From NCBI GenBank assembly GCA_036386415.1, contig DASVVT010000025.1, positions 1 to 32,231 on the forward strand: a stretch of 32,231 nt of DNA. The letters run 5' to 3'. Shown here in pieces: positions 18,388 through 25,762 of this stretch. A program made the translations under genes and the position numbers. The notes below the pieces were generated by a model that had not been told where the DNA came from, did not search any database, and saw only the letters and a program-made list of their open reading frames with translations. Positions within the stretch are counted from its first letter, which is position 1. The number at the start of each line of letters is the position of its first letter. The DNA is from DASVVT01 sp036386415. Its GTDB lineage: Bacteria > Acidobacteriota > Blastocatellia > Pyrinomonadales > Pyrinomonadaceae.

Positions 18388-18510
18388 CCACAGATACACG
18401 CGAGATGAACACGGATAAGAGAAAGAAAGGAACGAAGTGAAGGAACTGTCTGCCCTTTTTACCATCTCTGTTTATCTCTAGTGCATCTGTGTTTTTATTT
18501 CGGAGATTCG
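18388..18510. repeat. Imperfect inverted repeat (CACAGATNCAC family)
   Basis: The left arm at about 18388-18421 (CACAGATACAC, GAGATGAACAC) and the right arm at about 18466-18496 are imperfect inverted copies around an unrelated middle. It fills the junction between the Gfo/Idh stop (TAA at 18495-18497, inside the element) and the beta-lactamase-like ATG 14 bases beyond it. Confidence 0.75.
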
Positions 18511-19499
18511 CTGACGGCGATGGAAAGCGGCAGCCCGGCCTGCTCGACGTGCTCGCGCATCTTTTCGAGCGCGCGCAAGGCCAGTGCGAGCGCGCGGCGT
18601 CCCTCGCGACCGGAGACGGGCGAAGGCGCGCCATCCCTCGCGGCCTGAATAAAGGCTTCGATCTCTGAGCGCAGCGGCTCTACATCTTCGACCTCAGGAT
18701 GGTGGACATGAACGCCCGGATGCAAGCTCCCGCCGCCCGCCGGGGGGGCGAGGCTGCTGATGGAAGCGCGTCGCGTCGTGTAATCGACGGCGACGTAATC
18801 ATGCGGCTGGAAAAAGCGCATCTTGCGGATTTTCTCCGTCCCGACGCGCGAGGCCGTGATGTTGGCGACCGCGCCGTTGGCAAACTCCACACGAGCGTTG
18901 GCCGCATCGACGCGGTTTGTCAGAACGGGGATGCCAACGGCGCGTACGTCCGTCACTTCCACCTCTTCTCCAACTAACCACTGCACGATGTCCAGATCGT
19001 GAATCATCAGATCGAGCACGACGTCTATGTCGAGCGAGCGCGCGGTGAACTCTCCGACGCGATGAATCTCGAAATAGAGCGGGCTGCGCACGTGTGGGCG
19101 CAGCGCGACGAGCGCCGGGTTGAAGCGTTCGAGATGTCCAACCTGAAGCAGCGCGCCGCTTCCGGCGGCGGCGGCGATCATCATGTCCGCCTCTTCGAGC
19201 GAGCGTGCGATGGGCTTTTCGACGAGCACGTGGATGCCTGCTTCGAGAAGACGGCAGCCGATCTCGCAATGTGATGCGGTCGGCACACTGAGGCTCACCG
19301 CATCGACATTGCCCACCAGCGTGTGCCAGTCGGTCGTCCAGGCTGTCTCTCGCTCACCGGCGACGGCGCGCGCCCTCTCTGCCTCAAGATCACAGACCGA
19401 GACGAACTCTGTCTGACCCTCTGCCGCCAGCGCTGCGTGAATGCGCGCATGCTGGCGACCCAGGTGTCCGACGCCGATGACGGCTGTACGAAGTGTCAT
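18495..19499 (-). CDS. Gfo/Idh/MocA-family NAD-dependent sugar dehydrogenase
   Basis: This 334-aa oxidoreductase has an N-terminal Rossmann fold with GVGHLG at 9-14 and the family EKP motif at 94-96 (K95 catalytic). A substrate-binding second domain contains GHLERFNPA and LDLMIHDLDIVQWLVG. These last two stretches are what I would expect in UDP-GlcNAc 3-dehydrogenase (GnnA) of lipid A synthesis and related nucleotide-sugar enzymes, so that is my favoured role, but no lpx gene is nearby to support it. The ATG at 19499 is the only sensible start. It is the first gene of a minus-strand group with the beta-lactamase-like gene and chrA. Its stop codon lies inside a repeat. Confidence 0.85.
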   Translation of the reverse strand: MTLRTAVIGVGHLGRQHARIHAALAAEGQTEFVSVCDLEAERARAVAGERETAWTTDWHTLVGNVDAVSLSVPTASHCEIGCRLLEAGIHVLVEKPIARSLEEADMMIAAAAGSGALLQVGHLERFNPALVALRPHVRSPLYFEIHRVGEFTARSLDIDVVLDLMIHDLDIVQWLVGEEVEVTDVRAVGIPVLTNRVDAANARVEFANGAVANITASRVGTEKIRKMRFFQPHDYVAVDYTTRRASISSLAPPAGGGSLHPGVHVHHPEVEDVEPLRSEIEAFIQAARDGAPSPVSGREGRRALALALRALEKMREHVEQAGLPLSIAVSESPK

Positions 19500-19511
19500 G
19501 GTTTACAAATA

Positions 19512-19655
19512 CAGTAGACAGTAGACAGTAGTCAGTAGTCAGTAGAAAAGAAAATCAGTTGACGCTTCTGATGGTGCTCAACGTAAACTAGAGCAGAGAA
19601 TATAACAGACAAGCTGTTTTTCTACTGTCTACTGGCTACTGACTACTGTCTACTG
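19512..19655. repeat. Paired heptamer array, five CAGTAGN units facing five inverted units
   Basis: Five tandem heptamers run 19512-19546 (CAGTAGA, CAGTAGA, CAGTAGT, CAGTAGT, CAGTAGA) and five inverted heptamers run 19621-19655. The 74-bp centre is non-repetitive. It fills the divergent region between the Gfo/Idh gene and the ArnT-like gene. It resembles cyanobacterial short tandemly repeated repetitive (STRR) sequences in unit length. Confidence 0.93.
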
Positions 19656-19674
19656 TTCTTCGAGGTGACTATAC

Positions 19675-21321
19675 TTGCAACGTCCGACGCTTGCCAAGCG
19701 CGCCTGGCTTCTGTTTCCGCTGGCGACTGTGGCGTTCTACTTCTACGGTCTCGGTCATCTGCCTTTCATAGGGCCTGATGAGCCGCGTTATGCTGAGGTC
19801 GCGCGCGAGATGTTCATGCGCGGCGATCTAGTGACGCCGACCCTGGGCGGGCATGAGTGGTTTGAAAAACCTGCGCTGCTCTACTGGATCGTGATGTCCG
19901 GCTTCGCAGCGTTCGGTGTCTCGGAGTGGGCAGCGCGTTTCGGCATGGCGTGTGCGGGACTTCTAACGTCGCTCATCATCTACTGGCTGGTGCGTCGCGC
20001 GTTTGAGCGCGCCGACCCAGCGGGCGCTGAGAGTCGCGGGGTAGCACTGGGGAGCGCCACAGCGCTCGCGTCGAGCGCGGCGATGATAGGCTTTTCGCGC
20101 GGCGTCAACTACGACATCATCCTGGCGCTCACGCTGACGGCTGCGCTCGCCTGCTTCTTCGTCTCCGAGCTGGAGGGTGATGTCAGGCGCAGGCGCTGGT
20201 GGCTGGCCGGGTTTTATGCGGTGATGGGGGCGGCGCTGCTGGCTAAGGGGCTCGTCGGCATAGTGCTCCCGGCGGGCATCATCGCCGCGTATTTCCTGAT
20301 GCGGCGTGAGCGTCCCCATCGCGTCGCCCGTTTGAGTCTGCTCTGGGGTGTGCCGCTGGCGCTGGCCGTCGCCGCCATCTGGTACGTGCCCGTGACCTTG
20401 AAGCATGGGTGGCCCTTCATAGACCAGTTCTTCATTCAACACCATTTCCAACGCTTCGTCTCGAACAAGTATCATCATCCGCATCGGTTCTACTATTACG
20501 TGCCTGTCCTGCTGATGCTCGCTTTCCCCTGGACGGCGTTTCTGGCGACGGCGCTTGTGTCCGGCGTGCGGCGTGGCACACTGCGTGCGCAAGGCGTCGA
20601 GGCGAGGTTGCGTGTCTTTGCGCTGGCGTGGTGCCTTGTGCCGGTCATCTTCTTCTCTTTCTCGCAATCGAAGCTGCCGGGTTACATCCTGCCAGCGTTG
20701 CCGGGAGCGGCGCTTCTGGTCGGCGACCAACTGGCGCTTTTCCTGCGTGGCGAAGGCGGAAAGGTGACGATGCGCTTAACCGGCGCGCTGCTGCTTTTGA
20801 TAGGCACTGGTGCGGTAGTCTACGTGTTGCGCACGGGCTACTTACAGACGAGCTGCGCCATCATCATCGCTATGCCTCTGGTAATTGCGGGCGCATTCGT
20901 CTTGTTTCTGGCGCGCATGGCGCGGGCGCGCATCGTCCTGACCGCCAGCGCCATGTTCGTCGCGGTAGTGCTGACCATCCATTGCGCGGCCTGGCATGTG
21001 GGAGAGAGCGAGTCTGCGTACAACCTGTTGCAGCAGGCGGACGCGCGCGGGTATGCTTCGGCTCCCGTCTATCACATGTACACGATGGACTACACGACTG
21101 TGTATTACGCGGCGGGGCGTCTCGCCTACGGAGCAGACGGCGAACCCGTCCGCTATGAAGGCGCGGCTCAGGTGGCGGAGGAGGCGGAGCGTCGCGGCGG
21201 CCCGATACTCGTCCTCATCCACTCCAAATATGCGGAGCAGTTGACCGAATATAAGCGCATTCAAACAGAGGTGATCGGCGACAACGGCACGGTCACGCTT
21301 GTCGCCGTTCGACCGAGATAG
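19675..21321 (+). CDS. ArnT-like glycosyltransferase, family 39 (PMT_2)
   Basis: This 548-aa integral membrane GT-C transferase moves a sugar from a polyprenyl-phosphate donor to an acceptor on the outer face of the inner membrane. The family N-terminal motif is clear: GPDEPRYAEVAREMFMRGDLVTPTLGGHEWFEKPALLYW, with the catalytic-type acidic DE in the first periplasmic loop. About a dozen hydrophobic segments follow, and the C-terminal domain after about residue 440 is soluble. ArnT adds aminoarabinose to lipid A, but many paralogs act on other acceptors, so I do not assign arnT. The start is TTG at 19675, with AGGTGA eight bases upstream; no ATG lies nearby. It lies just after the heptamer array. 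Confidence 0.85.
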   Translation: MQRPTLAKRAWLLFPLATVAFYFYGLGHLPFIGPDEPRYAEVAREMFMRGDLVTPTLGGHEWFEKPALLYWIVMSGFAAFGVSEWAARFGMACAGLLTSLIIYWLVRRAFERADPAGAESRGVALGSATALASSAAMIGFSRGVNYDIILALTLTAALACFFVSELEGDVRRRRWWLAGFYAVMGAALLAKGLVGIVLPAGIIAAYFLMRRERPHRVARLSLLWGVPLALAVAAIWYVPVTLKHGWPFIDQFFIQHHFQRFVSNKYHHPHRFYYYVPVLLMLAFPWTAFLATALVSGVRRGTLRAQGVEARLRVFALAWCLVPVIFFSFSQSKLPGYILPALPGAALLVGDQLALFLRGEGGKVTMRLTGALLLLIGTGAVVYVLRTGYLQTSCAIIIAMPLVIAGAFVLFLARMARARIVLTASAMFVAVVLTIHCAAWHVGESESAYNLLQQADARGYASAPVYHMYTMDYTTVYYAAGRLAYGADGEPVRYEGAAQVAEEAERRGGPILVLIHSKYAEQLTEYKRIQTEVIGDNGTVTLVAVRPR

Positions 21322-21340
21322 ACGCCCTCAACGCTGCTCA

Positions 21341-21537
21341 GAGCGTGTCTAAAAAGGGGAGCTAGTGGTTTAAAGCTAATTTCGATTGAGCGTAAGGAAC
21401 AGTGGAGAATTAAACGCAAAGGACGCAAAGGAGAAGAAGACGCTGGAGATCGCAAAGAGCATGGCTTTCTGTCTCTGCGCCCTTGGCGATGCACTTTGCG
21501 TCCTTTGCGTTTAGATCGCCCCCTTTTAGACACGCTC
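21341..21537. mobile_element. MITE-like element with TCA target duplication, carrying a nested repeat
   Basis: The terminal inverted repeats begin GAGCGTGTCTAAAA; 21341-21355 pairs with about 21523-21537. TCA flanks both ends (21338-21340, 21538-21540). The 197 bp between have no transposase. The 3-bp TNA duplication and GAG-type end suggest mobilisation by an IS5-family (IS1031-like) transposase, which is inference. It sits between the ArnT-like and M48 genes. Confidence 0.75.
21411..21513. repeat. Dispersed 9-mer inverted repeat, copy 2, nested in the MITE
   Basis: The perfect 20-bp arms 21411-21430 and 21494-21513 (TAAACGCAAAGGACGCAAAG) are the same family as 3047-3138. This copy lies wholly within the MITE-like element, so it was there before that element moved or was inserted into it later. 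Confidence 0.92.
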
Positions 21538-21592
21538 TCAGGCTTGCAAGCCCTTGTCTTGGATCACACTGCTCCTGATACACTATCCGAGC

Positions 21593-23521
21593 ATGGCTAT
21601 GAATCAAGAAGATTTCGAGGCGAGGGTTAAAGAGCTGGAGGATTACGCGCGCCGTCATCCAGGAAGCTACAGGCTGCGCGTCGGACTCCTCGCAGCGCTG
21701 GGATACGGGTACATCGTGTTTGTGCTCGCCGTCCTGATCGGGCTCATCGTCGCAATCGTCTACTCTTCAGTGAGCATGAGACTGAGCTGGCTGGGCAACA
21801 AAGCGGGCTGGTTGTTGTTAGCCTTTGCAGCGTTCATCGTGCGTTCCCTGCAAGTCCAATTCCCTGCGCCGCAAGGTCTGGAACTGAAACGCCATGACGC
21901 TCCGCGCCTCTTCGAGATGGTCGCAGAGATAGGCGCGTCGCTGCACGCCCCGAGGTTTCATCACCTCCTGCTGACAGATGATTTCAATGCCGCCATCGTG
22001 CAGATTCCAAAACTCGGCATCCTCGGATGGCAGAGAAACTATCTCGTCATAGGGCTGCCGCTGATGCTGGCTCTTCCGCCCCAACAGTTTCGCGCCGTGC
22101 TGGCGCATGAGATGGGACACCTGTCGGGCAATCATGGCCGCTTTAGCGGGTGGATTTACAGGGTTCGCATGACGTGGATTCAACTGCTCGAACGTCTTCA
22201 ACAGGAGTCGCACTGGGGCTCGTTCGTTTTCAACTCCTTCGTCAACTGGTACGCCCCCTTCTTCAACGCCTACTCGTTCGTGCTGGCGCGAACGCAGGAA
22301 TACGAAGCGGATCGCAGCGCCGCAGAAGTCGCGGGGGCCGAAGCCGCTTCGGAAGCGCTCATCAACCTGGAGATCAAAAGCAGGTTTCTCGATGAGAAAT
22401 TCTGGCCTGACATCTACAAGCAGGCAGACGAAAAGGCAGACCCGCCTGCGGCCACCTTCGCCACCATGTACCATGCGCTGCGCGGAGCAGCAGCAGCAGC
22501 AGAGGCCGCGCCTGCGGACGCTACGAAGTGGCTCACCAATGCGCTCGCCGCGAAGACGAGCTATGACGACACGCATCCATGCCTGTGTGACCGTCTGGCG
22601 GCGCTCGGTTATCTTCCTGCCGGTAGCGCACGCGACGGCGATGAGGCCATCCGGCCACCGCTGCCTGCGCCGCAAGCTGAGAGTGCGGGTCAACATTTTC
22701 TAGGTGACGCTGTCTTGGACTACATCAAGCGCCTTGACTCTATGTGGAGGGAGCACATCCTGCCGCAATGGCGCGAGCGACACCGCTACGCACTGAAGAC
22801 GCAGCAAGACCTACAGCAGCTTGAGGAGAAAGCGCAGCACGAACCGCTCACGGATGAAGAGAGGTGGGATCGCGCTCGCTGGACGGCGGAGTTCAAAGGA
22901 GAGGAGGCGGCCATCCCGCTGCTCGAAGAGATACTCGCAGCCGAACCGGATCACCTGGGAGCCCGTTTCGTGCTCGGTCAACTCCTGCTTTCGCAGGGCG
23001 AAAGCCGTGGCATAGAGCATCTGGAACGTGCGGGCGAGCGCGCCCCCGAGCTGATGTTTTCAGCCTGCGAGCTGATCTACCAGTTTTTGAAGAAGGAGGG
23101 GCGCGAAGAGGAAGCAGAGCGCTACACCGAGCGCGCCCGTCAACACTACGACATGCTCGTCGAAGCCGAGCAGGAGCGGCAATCCGCCAGCGAGCGGGAC
23201 ACGTTCGAGCCTCACTATCTGCCATCCGCCGACGTCGAGAGCTTACAGCGGCAGTTGGCGATGTATGAAAGTATCCGCACGGCCTACCTTGCGCGCAAGG
23301 TCGTCCATCGCCTTCCTGAAAAACCCTTTTACGTGCTGGGCATCGTCACTCGCCATCCCTGGTACGCGACCGCCACCGGCAAGAAAGACGGCGCGCTTGT
23401 CCAGCAGCTTGTCAATCTGGCGCTTCCAGGCCACTTCTGCGTCATCATTCTCAGCGAGAGCCGGAGGAAACTGAAAGAGCTTCTGAGCAACGTCGATGGG
23501 GCGCGCATCTATGATAGCTGA
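21593..23521 (+). CDS. M48-family membrane zinc metalloprotease with TPR-like C-terminus
   Basis: This 642-aa protein is longer than HtpX (about 290 aa). Two hydrophobic segments lie at about residues 40-90. The peptidase domain has the zinc motif H172-E-M-G-H176 within VLAHEMGHLSGNHGRF and the third zinc ligand region E236-Y-E-A-D240. The remaining half contains charged helical, TPR-like stretches (LLEEILAAEPDHLGARFVLGQLLLSQGE) that may bind partners. I infer membrane-protein or envelope quality control. The start at ATG 21593 is chosen over an upstream TTG; ATG 21599 is an alternative, and neither has a strong ribosome site. The gene stands alone and stops 30 bp before a small MITE. Confidence 0.86.
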   Translation: MAMNQEDFEARVKELEDYARRHPGSYRLRVGLLAALGYGYIVFVLAVLIGLIVAIVYSSVSMRLSWLGNKAGWLLLAFAAFIVRSLQVQFPAPQGLELKRHDAPRLFEMVAEIGASLHAPRFHHLLLTDDFNAAIVQIPKLGILGWQRNYLVIGLPLMLALPPQQFRAVLAHEMGHLSGNHGRFSGWIYRVRMTWIQLLERLQQESHWGSFVFNSFVNWYAPFFNAYSFVLARTQEYEADRSAAEVAGAEAASEALINLEIKSRFLDEKFWPDIYKQADEKADPPAATFATMYHALRGAAAAAEAAPADATKWLTNALAAKTSYDDTHPCLCDRLAALGYLPAGSARDGDEAIRPPLPAPQAESAGQHFLGDAVLDYIKRLDSMWREHILPQWRERHRYALKTQQDLQQLEEKAQHEPLTDEERWDRARWTAEFKGEEAAIPLLEEILAAEPDHLGARFVLGQLLLSQGESRGIEHLERAGERAPELMFSACELIYQFLKKEGREEEAERYTERARQHYDMLVEAEQERQSASERDTFEPHYLPSADVESLQRQLAMYESIRTAYLARKVVHRLPEKPFYVLGIVTRHPWYATATGKKDGALVQQLVNLALPGHFCVIILSESRRKLKELLSNVDGARIYDS

Positions 23522-23550
23522 TCTCTGTGGTCTATTTTCGTCAGGCGTGC

Positions 23551-23648
23551 TAGAGCAAATTTCAATCGGGTGTAGAACTGTAGGGGCAGGGCTTGTCCCT
23601 GCCCCTACAAATTTATCCTTGTCTGACATTCATTTGAAAACCGCTCTA
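23551..23648. mobile_element. Small MITE with IS630-like ends and a GC-rich central hairpin
   Basis: The ends read TAGAGC on both strands (23551 inward, 23648 inward), with TTTCAA shared further in and TA at each edge. The right end TAGAGCGGTTT matches the end of the IS630-type element at 31214-32227. The centre is a 13-bp stem, 23579-23591 with 23597-23609 (GTAGGGGCAGGG). It fills the convergent junction and supplies the TAG stop of the leftward hydrolase gene. Confidence 0.7.
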
Positions 23649-24611
23649 AGGGACGGCGCGCAGGTTGCGGTCGAAAAAGTCTATCACGCGGCGGTCGTAG
23701 GCTTCGCCCTGTTCACCCGTGGCCGAAGGAAGATTGAAGCCAGTGAGCGGCAGGTCGCTCTTTAACTCCACGCTGCTCTGCTGCGGGAAGCACTGAGCGA
23801 GCGCGATGGTTGAGTCGCGCAGGTAGCCCGCCTCTTCGCCAGTCAGGAGGAGCAGGCGACGGTCGTTTAATGATTGGGCGGCGGCGCAGGACGGTGCATT
23901 CTTGTAATGACCCAGAAAATAGAGGCGCGCGCCCCAGCGCGTAAGCTGGTATAGCGGAGCGTTATCCATACTAAGACGATCACGGACTGCGGCACGCAGC
24001 AGATCATCGGGAGCGGCGGGCACGGAGTCAAGGACGAGTGCGCGCACACTCGTCTCGTGAGCCGCTGCTTCGAGCGCACTGTAAGCTCCAAGCTCGACGC
24101 CGTAGATGCCTATGCTGCCACCGGCGAGGGGACGTCCCTGCGCTGTCTTGAGCGAGCGCAAGTAATCGAGTGCGGCGTCCACATCCTCCGCTTCGCGCGT
24201 CCCGAAAGATGTCCAGGCGATGGCCGGATCGAGCCCATGCCCGCGCAGGTCAGGCCAGAGCACAGTATAGTTTGTCGTCTCGTTGAGCTTGACGCCGAGA
24301 TTGAGCAGCCACGAGCGATCCGCGCCGTAGCGATGAAGCAGGATGACGGCGGGCGCTCCCTCGGCTCCGCGCAGCAGCCAGCCGCGCGCCTGCGTCTGGT
24401 CGCGGTTAGGCCACGTTTCATCCGTCACCTTGAGGCCGCGATCACTGAGTTGGGAAAACTTTTCGGGCGTCACGAGGTAGGGACGACGCGGCGGGTGCGC
24501 CACGGCGTAGACAATCCACCCGACCGCCCCCGCCGCCGCCAGCACCAGCAGGAGCAGGATCGGTAAAAACGTTCTGAAAAGTCTTCTTCCGGTTCTTCGT
24601 CGCGGTGGCAT
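23646..24611 (-). CDS. Membrane-anchored alpha/beta-hydrolase-fold protein lacking its catalytic residues
   Basis: This 321-aa protein has an N-terminal membrane anchor (residues about 13-38) and an alpha/beta-hydrolase domain facing the periplasm. The fold landmarks are present: VILLHRYGADRS at the oxyanion region, WPDLRGHG, and the nucleophile elbow at 171-175. That elbow reads GVELG, with Glu173 where serine belongs, and no His is found after the last strand (end LPSATGEQGEAYDRRVIDFF), where the catalytic His is expected. I therefore infer a non-hydrolytic relative, perhaps a binding or scaffold protein. The start at ATG 24611 is plausible. The stop codon TAG is made by the end of the adjoining MITE, so a few C-terminal residues may have been lost or changed. 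Confidence 0.78.
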   Translation of the reverse strand: MPPRRRTGRRLFRTFLPILLLLVLAAAGAVGWIVYAVAHPPRRPYLVTPEKFSQLSDRGLKVTDETWPNRDQTQARGWLLRGAEGAPAVILLHRYGADRSWLLNLGVKLNETTNYTVLWPDLRGHGLDPAIAWTSFGTREAEDVDAALDYLRSLKTAQGRPLAGGSIGIYGVELGAYSALEAAAHETSVRALVLDSVPAAPDDLLRAAVRDRLSMDNAPLYQLTRWGARLYFLGHYKNAPSCAAAQSLNDRRLLLLTGEEAGYLRDSTIALAQCFPQQSSVELKSDLPLTGFNLPSATGEQGEAYDRRVIDFFDRNLRAVP

Positions 24612-24625
24612 CTAATTACAGTTAT

Positions 24626-24701
24626 AAGAGACGAGTGATAAACGACAGATAAGCATAAGCCTTCTCTCGTCGCTTGTCACTCATCACTTATCACTCATCA
24701 C
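24626..24701. repeat. Heptamer repeat at the mobA 3' end (TCATCAC units)
   Basis: Four inverted heptamers run 24674-24701 (TTGTCAC, TCATCAC, TTATCAC, TCATCAC). Degenerate facing units lie at about 24629-24656 (GTGATAA and relatives). It separates mobA from the degenerate hydrolase and supplies the TGA stop and last few codons of mobA. Confidence 0.8.
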
Positions 24702-25286
24702 TGCCTTCATCGCCTGAGCATAATCTTCCGGTGTGTTGATGTTCGTGAAAAAGAGTGGCGCTCCCTCCAGGTCTGCCAGCTCGCTCGACGCGACCCGGCG
24801 CGCTCGCACGGCGCGCAGCAAGGCGCGCGGGCGTCGCTCATCCGATGCGATCAGCTCTTCAGCCCGCCTTCGACAGGGCTCGACCGCGTAGAGCGCGCAC
24901 AGTGGCTGAAGGCGTGCGTCAGTTTGTACAGGCACGACCGCGTCAAAGTTCTCGCGCAGGGCGGCGAGCCGCGCGAAGAGCTCTCCAGTCACGTAAGGAA
25001 GATCACAGGCGACGACCGCTGCCCACGGCGCGCGACAGGCACAGAGCGCCGCATGTAAGCCGCCCAGCGCTCCCCACTTCTCGTAAACATCAGGCACAAA
25101 CGGAAGCCCGGTCGTCTGCGCACCTGCTGCGCTTCTTGCGCCCACCACGCTCACACGCGCGGCGATGGATGAGAGCGCACCGGCCACACGCTCGACAAAG
25201 GAGCGCCCGTCCAGATAGAGCTGCGCCTTGTCCAGGCCCATCCTGCTCGATGCGCCGCCCACGAGGATGAAACCTTCAATCGTCAT
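24684..25286 (-). CDS. mobA: Molybdenum cofactor guanylyltransferase
   Basis: This 200-aa nucleotidyltransferase joins GMP to molybdopterin to give the bis-MGD cofactor in the cytoplasm. It has the typical length and the GTP-binding N-terminus LVGGASSRMGLDKA at residues 8-21. VACDLPYV carries the Mg-binding Asp, and the C-terminal NINTPEDY is the usual family ending. ATG 25286 gives the expected start MTIEGFILVGG. No other cofactor gene is adjacent. The final residues AVMSDK and the stop are encoded by the heptamer repeat, which probably replaced the original end without harm. Confidence 0.9.
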   Translation of the reverse strand: MTIEGFILVGGASSRMGLDKAQLYLDGRSFVERVAGALSSIAARVSVVGARSAAGAQTTGLPFVPDVYEKWGALGGLHAALCACRAPWAAVVACDLPYVTGELFARLAALRENFDAVVPVQTDARLQPLCALYAVEPCRRRAEELIASDERRPRALLRAVRARRVASSELADLEGAPLFFTNINTPEDYAQAMKAVMSDK

Positions 25287-25326
25287 TAGATTTCGAGTTT
25301 CGGGTTCACTATCTTAACAAGTGTGC

Positions 25327-25421
25327 GACTTTTTCAGCCCGTGCGCGCGGGTGACTGATAATAGTGAGAGCGATTCGTGGCTCTCGCTACTATCAAGCGT
25401 CCCAGACGGGACGAAAAAGAG
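25327..25421. repeat. Palindromic repeat related to the 15555-15773 element
   Basis: An inner 15-bp imperfect stem (25357-25371 with 25380-25394, GATAATAGTGAGAGC) is flanked by a CTTTTTC...GGGAC-type outer pair. The ATAATAGTGAG and CTACTATC stretches also occur in the element at 15555-15773, so I place both in one family, with this copy degenerate. Confidence 0.65.
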
Positions 25422-25600
25422 CTACACCCCTGGTTCATCTTAACTTGAAACTTAAACTTTATTATCATGTTGCGTAAGCCAGCAGCAAGTGAAACGTTTA
25501 CGGCAGGTTGAGCATCATAATAGTCGCCGTGTGTGGCTGTCGTGCACCGTGCTGGCGGGCTGGCCCGCTACGGGTCGAAAGCCTGGCGCGAGTCGCACTC
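25422..25600. other. Intergenic stretch upstream of the S55 gene promoter
   Basis: The gap 25287-25762 is 476 bp. Apart from the palindrome at 25327-25421 and the promoter at 25601-25630, I see no coding frame with a family match. A short inverted repeat (GGCGGGCTGGCCCGC) lies near 25555-25570. Confidence 0.5.
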
Positions 25601-25630
25601 TTGACCGTTATTGAAAGCCAAAGTTATAGT
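25601..25630 (+). promoter_or_regulatory. Sigma70-type promoter of the S55 gene
   Basis: TTGACC (25601-25606) and TATAGT (25625-25630) are separated by 18 bp, each one base from consensus. Transcription would start near 25637, giving a leader of about 126 nt before ATG 25763. Confidence 0.55.
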
Positions 25631-25762
25631 CATTGTGATGGTGGCGATTTCGCTTCTCCCTCGTCGCTCTCGCGCAGTAGCGCCATCAGCCCAGGGCGAT
25701 CAGCAAGCTTGCTTCCTGATGCTCTACTAAATGTCTTGGTTGAAGTCTCCAGAGGTAACTAG

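Noticed and set aside
18374..18634. Extended N-terminus for the beta-lactamase-like gene (to 469 aa)
   Set aside because: It runs through the repeat into the Gfo/Idh gene in another frame; family similarity starts at MNQATPD.
19512..19655. CRISPR-like or phage attachment site
   Set aside because: The units are seven bases in facing blocks, and no integrase lies nearby.
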